Positions 25,557 through 38,022 of a stretch of DNA of 64,000 nucleotides are shown here, piece after piece. The DNA is from Alentia gelatinosa. Taxonomy: Eukaryota > Annelida > Polychaeta > Phyllodocida > Polynoidae. The notes under the pieces are model-generated. The model was not told the DNA's origin and searched no databases. It saw only the letters and a program-made list of their open reading frames with translations. Where the stretch lies: NCBI GenBank assembly GCA_950022655.1, contig OX465579.1:133991118-134055117 (forward strand), written 5' to 3'. The position numbers were made by a program, and so were the translations under genes. Position 1 is the stretch's first letter; each line of letters opens with the position of its first letter.

Positions 25557-26504
25557 CCCCTAGCAAGCAAGGCGCATTAGGCACATGACAAATGGATGTT
25601 AGGGCTGAGGTGCAACAAGAGCAAGATGAGGCAAAACAACACGAGACGGGACAGATCTAAACATCACGGACATGCCTTTTGCCTCCATAAATCATAATAG
25701 TTCTGTTTCTTCTCTATTTGTCACGATTTGTCTTAATAGTTTCAAAAATATTTGAAATCCTGTGCCATACAGATACTCTTGTCTTGTTTCCAAGTGCTGC
25801 GTATCATAGCATAGAAGACAAGATGAGAAACCCAAGCCCCGGATTTGTCTCGTTCGTCTATAATTGGCTTTACACACAAGTACTACACGCACTACAGCTC
25901 CATAGGTCTTCGGCAAGTTACACCATACTAACCTGAATAGACGGATCGATAAATACTAATTACGTCTATTGCGTTACCTGCCTGGCGAATCACCAGTGAA
26001 GGTGGCGAGGGGAGGGGGAGGCACAGCAACATGCGTAATGAGTCTCAGCGCTGCCTATACATTCCCTTAATCAGCACTGACCCTTGATTAGGCCAATCTA
26101 GTTGAGCATGTAATGGCGGGCCGTGGGTTTATTGTATGCTAATAAATTACGTGGCGGAAATATGGACGTATAATGAAGAAGATTGAGATGGCATTAGAGA
26201 GGATTGTCTGGGTGACGTGGAGGTAGGCTAATTTCATCGTGCTTAATTCTAAGCTCACAATAAGGGAGAGCAGTGTCTAGATCGGATGGAGATGTGTGTG
26301 CTTTTGAGGTGGGGGTGGTGGTCGGATCTCTACTGGTATTAGTATATATTAAAGCACATATATAATGAAGAAAAAACCCCATCCAGAAACATGCAAAAGG
26401 ATTCCCCCTCCTCTGCAGACATTTAGTTCGTAGACATTCGCAACATAAATATATATTGTATATCACTTCCACGAATAATTCTATGGTGATATGTGGTAGT
26501 GCAA
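25557..26504. other. Non-coding stretch
   Basis: No gene recognised. Confidence 0.3.
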
Positions 26505-26650
26505 TCTTTTTATGGCGTAGTATATATTTTCGATGTAGTCGTATGCATTTAGCATGTAGCCTAAAGTAGTTTCATGTAGTATCATGGTTTTTCATGAAGT
26601 AGTATACGCGTTTCATGTTGAAGTATATTGTTCATGTCGTATACATACAT
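26505..26650. repeat. Degenerate TTCATGtAGTAT short repeats
   Basis: Five to six loosely spaced copies of TTTCATG(T/A)AGTAT-like units. Low complexity, no coding signal. Confidence 0.4.
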
Positions 26651-26708
26651 TTTCTCCTAGTATGACTTGATATTATTAATAATATATCTTTCCCACTGAA
26701 TAGGTGCC

Positions 26709-26908
26709 TTTCTTATCATACCCTGTCATATCTACCTCACCTAGTAACTCACTCTTTCTTTTTCACATATAGGAAACTAAATACAACGATTGATACTTGT
26801 TCTCGTTTGATTACAAATCAATAGTTTCTTTCTTATGATACCATGCCATATTCATTGTATCTTGTAATTACCTCTTTATGCTTACACATAAAGGAATCTA
26901 TAACAGGT
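26709..26908. repeat. Diverged 120-bp tandem duplication
   Basis: Copies start at 26709 (TTTCTTATCATACCCTGTCA) and 26829 (TTTCTTATGATACCATGCCA) and stay alignable for about 80 bp, through CACATA(T/A)AGGAA.CTA. Confidence 0.55.
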
Positions 26909-28583
26909 ATTACTGTCTTGCCCTCTCCAAAGGTCTGTATCACCTTACATTTCCAACAAAATACTAAGTCCCATTAGGCGTGTGCAAAACACCTGTCATA
27001 TTCTTGACCTTCGTTGAATTTCCCAATACGACTCTTGCTGCTTCCCCAGACGGATACAACATGATGCTGTCGCCGTCGCCTTCCCGAAATGCTGTTACCT
27101 TTGATATTTCCACCGAGATGCCATTCTTAAAGACACTTCAAACCAGAACACACTTCAGAATTCTTAGTTTTTTAAATGTTTTTGTTGTTTTCTCCGCTCT
27201 CCTAAATACACCGGGTCGTTATCATCTGACATTTACCAAAACGTTGGCGTCCGTTGAGTACAAACATGCACATTGCAGAGTTAAATCTATTTTTAAACGA
27301 TTACATTCTCACCGTAAGGTTGGTATGGCATGCTCAGTGTAAAGGGCCCATAACATTGAGACTGACCTAGATTAGGTGAATAGTCTAAAACACAGCACAA
27401 TCCATGGGCTTGCATGAAATGTGTGGAGTGGATATTATTTCCATTATTGGCCTTCTTCATCTTTACGATCCTTTTTGAACTCAAACTATTGCATTATCAA
27501 TTAAGCAAAGATATGGGCTAAATGCATCAGATTACACAAAGAAATATGCAGGAGTTCTTATGATACAGCAAGTTATGTAATAGACCCAACTTTGGAGTTC
27601 CTGACAAAAACACACGCAATACATATTGTATTACAAATGAACTGCCAACATGCAAAATTGGCTAGAAATGATGATTCCCCTCGGGTAACCCGCTGTCTAT
27701 TCCAGCTACCTGTAGCGTGCACCTCAACTCTTATGCCGTCATCTCAAGGTAGTGACTACTGCTCGACCTACACAGGTACTGAAAACACATTCTCCAATGT
27801 GTGGCCATCCACTGTATATTCCCTCCGCGCCTTGCCTTGGGTAATAACAATGCAAGCGGAAGTTGCGTTTGTAGAAGGTCAAACGGATGCACTTGATGAC
27901 GGGTGTCTATAGGTCAAGCTATCCGGGTAATAATAGAGCATATGAGTGGAGGACATTGATTATTTACAACATTGTGATTATGTATGATCGGCAGATGGTG
28001 CTCCATGGGCCCCGCAGCGAGCAGATGTGAGCGGTCTAGAGCTATGCCGGGTGGACAGATTACTACAGAGATGCACTTAGAATTTCATAACACTGCCTTC
28101 TTGGCTTCAGGGATCATCCTGGGAGGAAAACCACTGAAGTGCAAAGCTCGGGTGAAAATATTAATGCAGTCTATTGAGACTGCCACCTGAGTACCCCTGC
28201 GGGAATTTCCCTACGCCGGTGGGTACCAATAAGCACAGTGTAAACGTATTATAGGGTTCAAGACCTGCATACTCAAGTACCAAAACAATCCTTTGAGGAT
28301 ATAAGAAACACATGTATAGGAGTCAGGAGAACATGTGTAATGTTTATGTTACACAGCAGCCGTGTGGATGTTTCATTGTTCGGATCCAGTGTGATTTGAC
28401 TGGGTTTAATATCTGTCTACAAAAGTAAGGCGTGGATTTAACTCTTCAGTGATAATAGTTCTGATTTAACCGGGTAGATATAGCTTGAGTGTCAGCAGCC
28501 GATACTTCCTTGACTAATGATATTCGGTGTATGACATGATAACACAAAAATATTGGCGTCAGTATAAAGAAAGCTTTACTTAC
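26909..28583. other. Non-coding stretch
   Basis: The 120-codon frame at 26980-27342 and the 106-codon frame at 27592-27912 show no recognisable domain. Nothing else seen. Confidence 0.3.
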
Positions 28584-28609
28584 TTTGTCATCTCCTCTTG
28601 TTGGGTCTC
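28584..28609 (-). other. Candidate 26-nt microexon
   Basis: Minus strand TTTATTCACAG|GAGACC...ACAAA|GTAAGT has both splice sites near consensus. In phase 0 it reads ETQQEEMT, acidic like the segment that follows FENL in AP1AR. It ends in phase 2 and so needs a further exon before 2239-2316. Confidence 0.3.
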
Positions 28610-30439
28610 CTGTGAATAAAGAGAGAAAAGATCTGATTATAATCATTTTTTCTAATATAATCCTGTCACTTCTAACTGATTGTAGTTTCTCAATATTGGT
28701 TCAGATGGTATACAGAAAAACATGAAACATAAAACCACACATTGATACTCAGTTCTTTGCAACTGGAGTGGGGCAGGCTTCAATACCTAAGCGAAATCTA
28801 ACGTTTTTTGCTGACACAAATTTGTCTAATCAATTGATTCGAAATGGTCACTAGGAGACATATCTAGCTGACTACATTCCTGGCGGCACCTCCGCTGGGC
28901 TCAGTGAGATGATAGTAGTATACGGAAAAGAGGATTTCCCCCGGGGACTTCAGATTTATTCATAGCCCGCAAGCACCCACTATACTTACCCGGGAGGAGG
29001 GGAGGTGGGTTGGAGCGGGGGTGCATTGGCGAGGGGCGCAGGTTGAGAAGAAGACCTTACAGGAATCTAGGGCAAAAATGTTGACCATTTGCGGTATGTG
29101 CAGCAGTCGCGCAGGGTGGTCGGGCAGCCGGGCGGCCGAGCCACATCACGGGCACCGTTCTCGACCTGCCCGAGGAGTCGATAATAAGTGGGTAGAAGTC
29201 GGAAAGATTACATCAAGCAAGAGATCCTCTCGCACATTCAATGCGCCTATGCCTGCCGTCTTTCTCTTATAGCATTGTCTGTGAAACAACCAGGACTCTA
29301 ACACCATAGCCCGCGGTTTAGATATAACCTCTACCGCCGTAGCGTGTCCATATGGCTGTTTAGGGGATGGGACTAGCCCGTCAATGAATCATGAGGATGA
29401 CAACCGCAACTATACCCGCGTCCCTCCCTCTGCCCACCGATGTGGGCTTGTCCCCGTCAGAGACATGTGGGCCCCTTGAGATATGCAGATATAAGTCGAT
29501 TGACTGAGCTGATCCAGTCTATATCAATATAGGTTCAAAACACGCGATATATTAAGAACAAGTAAAAAAAACTAGATAGATAGAATGATCAATATGAATG
29601 AAAGTATACATATGTCAATAATGAGATAATATGTGTGTACCAGACCGACACATTGAAGTAAACCAGAAAATGAAGTATACAAATTATGAAAGTACAAGTG
29701 TGGAGGTCAGAGCCGATGATGCATAGGGACTCGTGTGAGATGTTTGTGCGGGTACGGACGATGACTGTTCAGGTTTAGAACTAAGATCGCCTGATCGTGT
29801 CTCATGCATCTGAGGAATATAAAAGACAAGACCACGACACTCATCCAGCCGCGTAGAGGCTACGCACAGGAAAATTACCGGCTTATTCTGTGATGTATAT
29901 TCAACAATACTATAACATTGACAGTTATCTTCGTTTAGCTGTCTGAGCGATCCCACTACCGCCACTTGTGTTCTGTAGTAATGATAGCCGTGGGTATATA
30001 CACGGTGGCTCTTAGAGAAGGAACACGTGGTGTTTAAAGCGCTCTCCGTCAGGCAGGCCCGGCCAATGTCGATACTCATAGTGATTGCCCACTTACACTA
30101 AAAAGTCCACTTGCTTGCTTGTTTCATTAAAGGGCCTTCTCTTTTGGAGATATTGAATATCTCAGCGGGGTTTGTTCCTGCACACTGTGAAGAACAGCTG
30201 CCACTGCCCGTGGGGGATGGGTGGCGCATGTATATTTCAGATAGCAGACGCGTGGGTAATGAGAACAAGCTCCGGCTTAATTAACGGGCACCACGTCCCT
30301 ACCGCCTGACACTGTGTAGAGCGGTGAGATTAATTACAACATAAGCGCGGTTTTATGCGCTGTGAGCAGTGCGAGGTGGTAGCATTGAGTGCGGTGGTTG
30401 GTGCCTGGGGGCGTCTTACACACACAAAACAACCGTGTG
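28610..30439. other. Non-coding stretch with one GC-richer patch
   Basis: About 28950-29180 is GC-rich. The minus strand has a consensus donor CCCGG|GTAAGTATAG at about 28994-28985 without a clear exon. No other feature. Confidence 0.3.
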
Positions 30440-31020
30440 AGCAATAAGATTTAAAGCCGACCTGAGCTGCTCCTCCAATAGTGAACCCGCCCCGAGCTGC
30501 TCAACCTTGGACAGTGCCCGATGTGTGTGTGTGTGTGTTGGGGTGGAGTGAGGGGACTGCCGGGAGGGGACCAGCCACGCCGAGCTGCTCATTAGGTGGC
30601 GCTTATAGCCGCGAGCTGCTCGCCCGGCTGCCGCTCGGCCTTATCGGTGACCCGGGCGTGTCGGCGGGCGGGGCCGACACGGGACCCCCGCGGCCTGCGC
30701 ACCGCCTCGTCCCATGTAATGGAGCCGGACGCCCACCGATCGGGATCCCGCTCCGGGAGTATTTTTACCTCTAGCCCCGGCACCCCGCACAGAGCCAGCC
30801 ACACCCAGTTCCCCTACACGGGGTCCTTTTTGGCGTCTTCTTATAGCTCTTTTATCGGGTTGAACAGAATGCCCGGTTCCGATCTGCTCTGCCCGAGTGG
30901 CTGTCAGGGCGCCGCCCAGAATAAGGCCACGTGTGATAAATAGTGGATTGTCTCTCAAGTCTGCGTCCCGCGCCGCTGAGAGGCTGAGTGTGTGAGAGCA
31001 GCGTTAGGGCACAGGGTTAG
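30440..31020. promoter_or_regulatory. GC/CpG-rich island with four GAGCTGCTC sites
   Basis: GAGCTGCTC occurs at 30464, 30494, 30582 and 30613, all in the same orientation, along with a short (GT)n. Overlapping frames on both strands reflect base composition. A clustered motif in a CpG-rich block suggests an enhancer or promoter; the factor is unknown. Confidence 0.35.
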
Positions 31021-32805
31021 GGCGTAAGCACGACCTACACACTCAAAAAATCTACCTACATCTCTCCGAGTAAAGAAACCCCCTCAATTATTTACCTGGC
31101 TTTAAGAGTCCACTATATGGTGCCGTCATCAACTGTGTGGGTATTTGATATGGTTAACACTAGTGGGAAATCACATTAAAGGATATGTCTTAATTACGGC
31201 GGAGCGAGGAGGAAGTTGTATGGTTTTTCTTTTATTTCAAGCCCTACATGGATTTACAAATAAAACTGGGTGTATGTGTATGCCGTTGTGACATTAAGAA
31301 ATAGCACGCCCATATCAAAGCCGATTCGGAGAATTCCCAAACCCTGTTGACTGTTGTTTTATTCAACCACTTTCAATGGACGGATTCTGATACATATGTG
31401 GGATGCAACATAAAAGTCAATGTCCCCCTTGGTTGCCGTGGAAACGCATAAAATACGGTTATTACGTAAAAGTGCCACATTTTACGGGCGTGAAATACGA
31501 GCCGGTCCGCGTGTGAACAATAACGCCACGTCCGACTGGTCATCCGTTGGCGGCTTCCGTTACGACGACTGAAATATAATCAATGGGAAGCTAATAAAGA
31601 GGCCAGAGTGGGGATTCTTTAGGAGGCAAATGAAGATGAAGTCAGTGTTGCGAGCAGAAGAATGTGAGCATGTAATATAAGGGAGTATCGGTGGTAGCGG
31701 GGTGTGGTAAAAGGAAATGTCAGAGGAAGAAGACATCCTGGTGAATACTATATGAATCACCCCTGACAACTAAGTGACAAAATTGGAAATATCGATAAAG
31801 CCCCTGGTGATTAGCCAATCACCTAGGACAAGTTATACAACCCAGAACAGGTATCATACATAACGATATTGTTATTGATTCGATTCTCGTTTTCAAACAT
31901 ACACTTGTATTTAAAATGTTATTGAAATCCTTGACAGAAGCCAGGACAAGTGGAGACAAGATAGATAATGGACGTTAGAGACAAGTCAGGACGATGTGGA
32001 TGTCTTGCTTTAAGAGTACCTATATCATGGGTTTAAGTCCTTTTGATTTACTTATCGGCAATGGTATTATACTTTTATAATATCTTATCATGAAATCTCT
32101 ATCGGTAGTCGCAAAAGCTTTAGCAGATATTCTAAATAGATCTTTCTATAAACACGTTAAATGTCATATCATATTTATAATTTTCTTTTATTAAGGGAAT
32201 ATAAATCAGTAAAACAAATAAGTATACGTCTAAGGCTGTACAATAATTCAAACCACACTAAAATAGGAACAATGCGATAAAGGTAGTTGGAACACACTAT
32301 GACTTATATTTTTACAAGTTCGGCGGGCATGAGACTACCTGTCACATGGTGGCGCTGGTAATCAATGGTACCCCAGTGGGGTGACACGAAACTACTGGCA
32401 CATGCGCAGTGTTCCTCCTTCCGGTCGTATCACACGGTGAATGGGACCATTTATCACGAGACCATTCTGGTGGTCACCAGCGTCCCGGTAGTCGGCACAC
32501 AGGGACGCCATATTGTTGACCACATTATTACGTCAACGCCAAATTAACTAGGTTGTACGGTAGAGCAACATTGACGTGACATTGATCATAGTAACTACGC
32601 GGGTGGTGTATGAATGGTTCGCCACATGCACACCGATCGGTAACCTCACAAAGGAGACTGCGCAGCAGAAAGACCTGGGTTAACAAGTCTATGCAAATGG
32701 TCCCTATTAATGGCCATGGTTATTTATACCTGACACAAAGCATGTATTCAGGTGAATAAGTAACCAGCTGACAGGCCGTATTCTGAACATGTAATATGAG
32801 AAAAC
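31021..32805. other. Non-coding stretch
   Basis: A pseudo-exon-like AG...GT pair on the minus strand near 31100-31136 is the only item seen; its pyrimidine tract is poor. Confidence 0.3.
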
Positions 32806-32939
32806 GTGGTTACTGAGCCCGTACGGATGGCCGTTCGAGGTCATTTGATGATGAAAATACGGCCCGACACCGCAGGTGGGAGGGCCGTATTTTTTCAGCA
32901 AATGACCAAGAACGGACACCGTACAGGCTCAGTCACTAC
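32806..32939. repeat. Long hairpin, 58-60-nt arms
   Basis: Left arm 32806-32865 and right arm 32882-32939 are complementary at roughly 80% around a 16-nt loop (for example CATTTGATGATGAAAATACG against CGTATTTTTTCAGCAAATG). It could be a foldback MITE or give a long dsRNA hairpin if transcribed. Confidence 0.75.
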
Positions 32940-32946
32940 ATTATTT

Positions 32947-33122
32947 TATTACTATACACCTCCCAACCATTTAAAACGCCCTTTTATTAACTTTACAAAG
33001 ACCACAAAGGCTACTGCAAATCACTACGGCCCGCTGTCACAGCGGGCGCGAACATTATTTATACTACACCCCTAGCAGCGGGCAGTATTTCATACATGTT
33101 TGGCCATAGGTGTATAGTAATA
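32947..33122. mobile_element. 176-bp element with perfect 15-bp TIRs
   Basis: TATTACTATACACCT at 32947-32961 and its exact complement at 33108-33122. The interior is non-coding and has its own CCGCTGTCACAGCGG stem. No clear target duplication. It abuts the 32806-32939 hairpin. Confidence 0.65.
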
Positions 33123-33399
33123 TAGACAACTGCAATGTATCACTTCCTAAACCCAATGGAATACTAACACTTTTTGCGGGGATGCCATGGAATTCGACTC
33201 ATTTCTAGTTGCCTTGAGTTTCCAAACATCTTGAAAGCTAGCAACGACTGGAGACGAGGGAAGTTCGAGTATAAGACTTGGAATACTGACACGCGGAAAC
33301 GAGTTGGGCTTCAACGCGTTGCCGCTTAAATGTGTCGGTGTCTCCTGGGCTTTAGTCATTTCATCTTGACCAGCAATCAGGCGATTCCTCTAATTTAAT
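33123..33399. other. Non-coding stretch
   Basis: Nothing recognised. Confidence 0.3.
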
Positions 33400-33447
33400 T
33401 GGCAATGAAATCTCTGGAATTATATATATAGAGATTTCACAGTGCCA
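33400..33447. other. 48-nt hairpin
   Basis: TGGCA plus TGAAATCTCT pair with AGAGATTTCA plus TGCCA around a 14-nt TATA-rich loop; the outer and inner stems are separated by a small asymmetric bulge. Confidence 0.5.
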
Positions 33448-33777
33448 AAAATAACGGACTTCTTATGGTTGATAGTCAACCACCAACGCCTACCCATGGC
33501 CAACATTTAAAACACTCAAGCTTGATTTTAGTTCAACGGTAAACTGGCATATATTTTAACAACCAGGCAGAAGGCCTACTGGGTTGGATTTTTGAAACCT
33601 GCTATATTACGCTTTCTTCCTGGGATCAGACACTAAAAAAATAATTTTAGAATAATACTTCTTTTTATATTTTATATTAGTCTCCTACCAAGTACCTTCA
33701 AGAAAAACTTTATTCCAACAAAATCGGACAAATGGTTCAGATTTGAGAGCCTTTTTGAAATTGTGTATAATACTGCA

Positions 33778-34523
33778 TGTTGTCCACCCCCCTAAAATAT
33801 TTGAAATTTCAAGAAACGTTATAAAAGGTTATAATTTGAGAAAAACTGATATCATATGGTGACATATGTTACATTTGACCCTAACATCTCTATCACATAA
33901 TGGATATGAAACAAAAGCTATGAGCATATTTAGGTGTTGGGCCACACAGGGGTGTCGGACAACACGAGGGGTGTCGGACAACACGTTTTTTAAATCACTC
34001 AGAACAATGGACAAAATAATATTTGTGGCTATAATCCTTTATATTCTTAATCAAATGATGGAAATCTTCGTTTTTCAAAGCAAACCACTCAATTATTGAT
34101 AAGAAACAACCCCAAATTCATGACTCATATCTGAGTGTATTGTCCGACACCCCGGGGTGTCAGAAAACACATCCTAGTTTTTTAACCACAAGAAGTACAT
34201 TTTTTTATTTAGGAAAAAAGTAAACTCGTTATTTATAAGTGGTAGGAATACTTAACATATACAGGGGTATTTGTTATTCTATCATGATTATTATTTCTTC
34301 TATACATCTTTTAACAGGTGTATTGTCCAACAGCCCCCTTTTTTTAAAAATATCATCATGGAATCACAATGTTTTAATATCAGAATGGATAATCCCATTG
34401 TATTGAAACTTTCAGGTATCACAGTGGAGATGTTGGTCAACATCTCACAATAAAGGGAAACTGATTTCTCATTTCATATCTCATTAGTATCATCCTCTCA
34501 AAATTGGGGTGTCAGCCAACATG
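33778..34523. repeat. Spaced GGGGTGTCGGACAAC motif family
   Basis: The motif occurs at 33778 (reverse, diverged), 33949 and 33968 (tandem 19-mers), 34138-34170 (reverse joined to forward, with the 16-bp palindrome GACACCCCGGGGTGTC at 34146-34161), 34318 (reverse) and 34506 (forward). Groups are spaced 171, 189, 180 and 188 bp. TTTTTTAA follows several copies. The rest is AT-rich and non-coding. Confidence 0.65.
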
Positions 34524-35559
34524 CTCAATGGGTCTCTCTGTTGGAAAATTTAAAGGTCCTGGATAGTTTTGACCATTTTAATATTTTTTCAAACTTTTAC
34601 CAATTTTCAAAACTATATTGTATACATTTTTCATGACATATGCTTTAAACACGTTAATAAGAACAATTGGCTCAACATTGTGCCTCATAGACTTTATAAA
34701 AAAATGAAGATCATGAAAAATACTGTTTTTGTTGATTTTTGGAAGGAAATATTCCTCAGAACTATACAAAACCCTTATTGGAATTAAAGACCATAAAAAA
34801 ATGCACCAAAACATGTCACCTTTACATCGATGAGATACGTTTATACAACATCAGCATTAAATAACCCTATTTTTTTGGTAATTTAGCAGGTTTTGAAAAT
34901 CCCACCCTACTAATTCCTGCCTCTGAGGGCCATCTGTACTGTCCATCAGATCATATTGCAATAATTGCAAGGAACACTGGAGTTATATATTTAACGTAGG
35001 GAATAGGAAAGCCTGGCAATGTGATTCACATTAAATTCTATCAGTTCACAACTTTAAAGTACTTTTTCAAATCCGACATTGTACCATAAGTTATAAAAAG
35101 TGAATTAAATCAATGATGACTATATAACCAGTATATGAAATGTATTTAAAGTATCTACTTCATAAACGGCAATATATTGTGCACAATTGTGTTAGGATTA
35201 TCACAAGCTGCTGCTAAGTGTCTCACATCATTTGGGGTCGTTCTTAGACTTATTTGAACCCTTAAGCCCTTTATAGCACCTGGATTGAAAGACAGACAGA
35301 ACTGTAAGACAAACAGCAAGAACTGCCAGGAAATTTGTCCCATTCCATAATCAAGCAGAGAATTATGAAATACTAGACTGGTTTGGGTATACCTTGCTAC
35401 AGTATAGTCTAAACCACAGTATTCCCTTGTCAAAAACTTGCTATTCTGTAACTTGCCTGCACGATTCTGGCAGAAATGAATGATGAGTTGATGTGTCTGA
35501 CTTGCTAACGAGGTCCTCTTAATGTATATTCAACCATCCCAGGCCCCATTTCCTTCACA
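34524..35559. other. AT-rich non-coding stretch
   Basis: No gene recognised. The 60-92-codon frames have AT-rich composition only. Confidence 0.3.
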
Positions 35560-35830
35560 CCTCCGACAGTGGCAGACCTTTCAGAAGACGACAGCTTGTA
35601 GCGCCCATCTGCTCCTGAGCTGCTCCTGTCGCTGGCCAATTGCTCACGGGTCATTGTGCCGGGTCCCTGATCCTGAGTTAAGGCGGGGCTGTCGGCGTGA
35701 CCTCCCACTATAAAGCCACGGCTCCTTCTCCCCACACCCTAAAGCCGCCTGGAGACGACGCACTGGCCAGGTCTGAAGACGCCATTCGAGGCACGACGAG
35801 TACCGACTATCAAACCCGTTACGACCGGAC
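35560..35830. promoter_or_regulatory. GC-rich island with GAGCTGCTC and TATAAAG
   Basis: GAGCTGCTC at 35617-35625, then CCACTATAAAGCC at about 35706. It could be a regulatory or promoter element; no transcript is evident. Confidence 0.25.
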
Positions 35831-36195
35831 GAGACATTGTTTTGTAGTGATAAATTCGAGTCACGATTATCTAACCTATTTAGTAACTTTGTCTAACTTA
35901 CTAAGGACACACAATCAATTTTTCTTTGATTTTGAGGTTCAAAGGGTACACAAACGTGGGTGGATTCGTTGGATTGGCTGAATAGTTTCTTGTAGGCCAT
36001 CTCAACATAAATGTGCCATGCATATGTGATCATCTGAGCGACGTAAATCTAAAAATGACTGGACTTCTTTCTTAAACATACCAAAAGGGAACAGCATTTC
36101 TTTATGTACATTCTAAACAGATCATGAGTTTAACTAATATTTTTTCCAACGGGGAACTATGTTTTTCCCCCGAACAATATAACATGAAAGCTTAC
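35831..36195. other. Non-coding stretch
   Basis: Nothing recognised apart from the splice donor of the next feature. Confidence 0.3.
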
Positions 36196-36234
36196 CTGGG
36201 GGCTGTAATCACGTCCTTCACGTTTCCCAAATGC
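36196..36234 (-). other. Candidate 39-nt exon
   Basis: Minus strand ATTACTTCAG|GCATTTGG...CCCCAG|GTAAGC. The exon reads AFGKREGRDYSPQ in phase 0 on both sides, compatible with the end of the FENLMDD exon at 50286. No convincing homology, so a pseudo-exon is possible. Confidence 0.35.
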
Positions 36235-36543
36235 CTGAAGTAATGCCACACCAGTAATAAATACCTGACAAAGCCCGACGCTTTACGACCGTATATGTCA
36301 AAGCAGCATGATCCCTACTTAAATCCTTTTAACTGCAGATAATGACGCTTTGATCGCTAAACGTCAGACGCCTAGTTTATGGAGATGAGACAGCACTAGA
36401 AGGTTATGCAACTTTTACTTGTCTAAAAAATATATTTAAATTCACTGCCAATTAAAAATTTCTGGTGCATGAGGAAGGTAGTGGGGCAGTCAATATACTA
36501 AATTGTACAAATAAGACAATCTATCTACTCTTATTGAATATGA

Positions 36544-37116
36544 ACAGAAAAGCAGTCCGAGGCCTCCAAACGTAAAAAAAACTTATTTGACCTTACATAT
36601 CGTGACACAGAATGGAACGAATTATACAGAAGCATTTATAAGGTCACTAGATCGACTAAAATCCAATCTTTTCCTTATAGAATTATGAATAGGATAGTGC
36701 CAATTAATAATTTCCTCTTTAAAAAGAGGATCATTCCCTCACCAGTTTGCCCATACTGTGACTGTATAGATACTATAGAACATTTCTTGTTTGATTGTGT
36801 TAAGGTTAATACATTCAGGAAACATGTACAGAACTGGATGCAAGAGACAATTGGTTAGTTCATGGACCTAAACCCAGACTATCTGCTCCTGGGGACTATT
36901 GAAAAGGGACAAGAAGCTCAAAAACATAATTATATATGTGCTCATGTGAAATATTACATATACAGCCAAAGACTTTTTGGTAAGAACCATCTAAGTGTGT
37001 ATGAATGGAGCCTAGAATTTAGGGACAGTCATGGGCTGGAGGATCATATGTGTAAAGTAGAAAATAACGAATATAAATTTATGAAATGGAAGAAAACTTT
37101 GCTATTGATCTCATAA
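36544..37116 (+). pseudogene. LINE ORF2 C-terminal fragment (zf-RVT region)
   Basis: One frame with a single internal TAG (36856-36858) reads WNELYRSIYKVTRSTKIQSF, a hydrophobic/basic RIMNRIVPINNFLFKK segment and the zinc knuckle CPYCDCIDTIEHFLFDC. This is the C-terminal region found in L1/Tx1-type non-LTR retrotransposons after the reverse transcriptase. After the stop, KYYIYSQRLFGKNHLS and EWSLEF match the usual extreme C-terminus. The catalytic RT is absent, so this is a 5'-truncated, dead copy. A T-rich tail region follows to about 37240. Confidence 0.75.
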
Positions 37117-37429
37117 GAAAGTAGCAATGTAAAAATAATAATTTGCACGGCAACACTGTATGTTTCTGTATTTGTTGTTGTTTTTTATTTTTGTTTTGTT
37201 TTAGATTCTATTTTAAATGCACTGAAGGAGATGGGTAAAAACACAAATGATTAGAATGGGCCAAGGATGCCTCCTTCTTTTGTCTCGTGTTTACATAGGT
37301 GTTTACATACTGTGTTTATCACAAAGGTCTAAGGATGGCCAGTAAAGGGTAAGCTTTATGACAATGGCCCTCTATAAATAGAGTTTACAATGTTTTAGTG
37401 TATGCTATGTATGTAATAGAAGCACAACA
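37117..37429. other. LINE 3' tail and unique flank
   Basis: T-rich sequence probably includes the LINE 3' UTR; no poly-A tail or target duplication is clear. Confidence 0.35.
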
Positions 37430-37433
37430 CATT

Positions 37434-38022
37434 TGTAGTGGCTGGGTGTTGGGTACAGCCGAAGCTCCTCCTGAGCACCACCATGGTCTTGGTCCAGAAT
37501 GCCTTCCCGGCACTGGTCCCACCCGCGAACCAGCAGCTGTGTTTTACCACAGCCACCCAGCACTGTGGCTCAGCCCTCGAGGACCACAGGGAGAGCCCCA
37601 AAGGCGTCAATTCCTGATATCATCCGGGGACCACAGAATTCTGAAAGGGACCTGATGGTCAACCCTCTCCTCCTAGAGAACTAGGACTCTCCGACTCCAC
37701 CACCAGGGGACCCAAAGGTCTAGCGCCCTTGGCAGAGAACAGAGACAGAGCCCTGTAGAGGGACCGCACATAGTCTCTCCACACCCCAGTGTGTCCAGCT
37801 AAGCTTCAGCAGGCCTCTTATATACACCTACTGGTCTAACTGAGCATGTACAGAATCCTGCTGGGTCCCCACTGTTTCCAACACGGTGCCAGGAATAGCA
37901 AGTGGCTTTTGGTCTTACAGGTGGCTGGTAGCAGGTCACTACAGACCCGCCATATGGCACCCACCCTATGCGGCCGCTGCTGTACATAGAACGGCCCAGT
38001 AGATGACCTCTGGTCCCCTACA
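37434..38022 (-). mobile_element. Solo LTR, 589 bp, CATT target duplication
   Basis: The block starts TGTAG and ends CTACA (5-bp terminal inverted repeat, TG...CA), with CATT on both sides (37430-37433 and 38023-38026). It is markedly GC-richer than its flanks. Read on the minus strand it begins TGTAGGGGACCAGAGG and has a strong TATATAAG (37824-37817) about 200 bp in, as expected at a U3-R boundary, so the minus strand is the likely sense. No internal retroelement genes are adjacent. Ty3/gypsy-type integrases make 4-6-bp duplications. Confidence 0.75.

Noticed and set aside
31100..31136. Minus-strand pseudo-exon before GTAAAT
   Set aside because: Poor pyrimidine tract and no homology.
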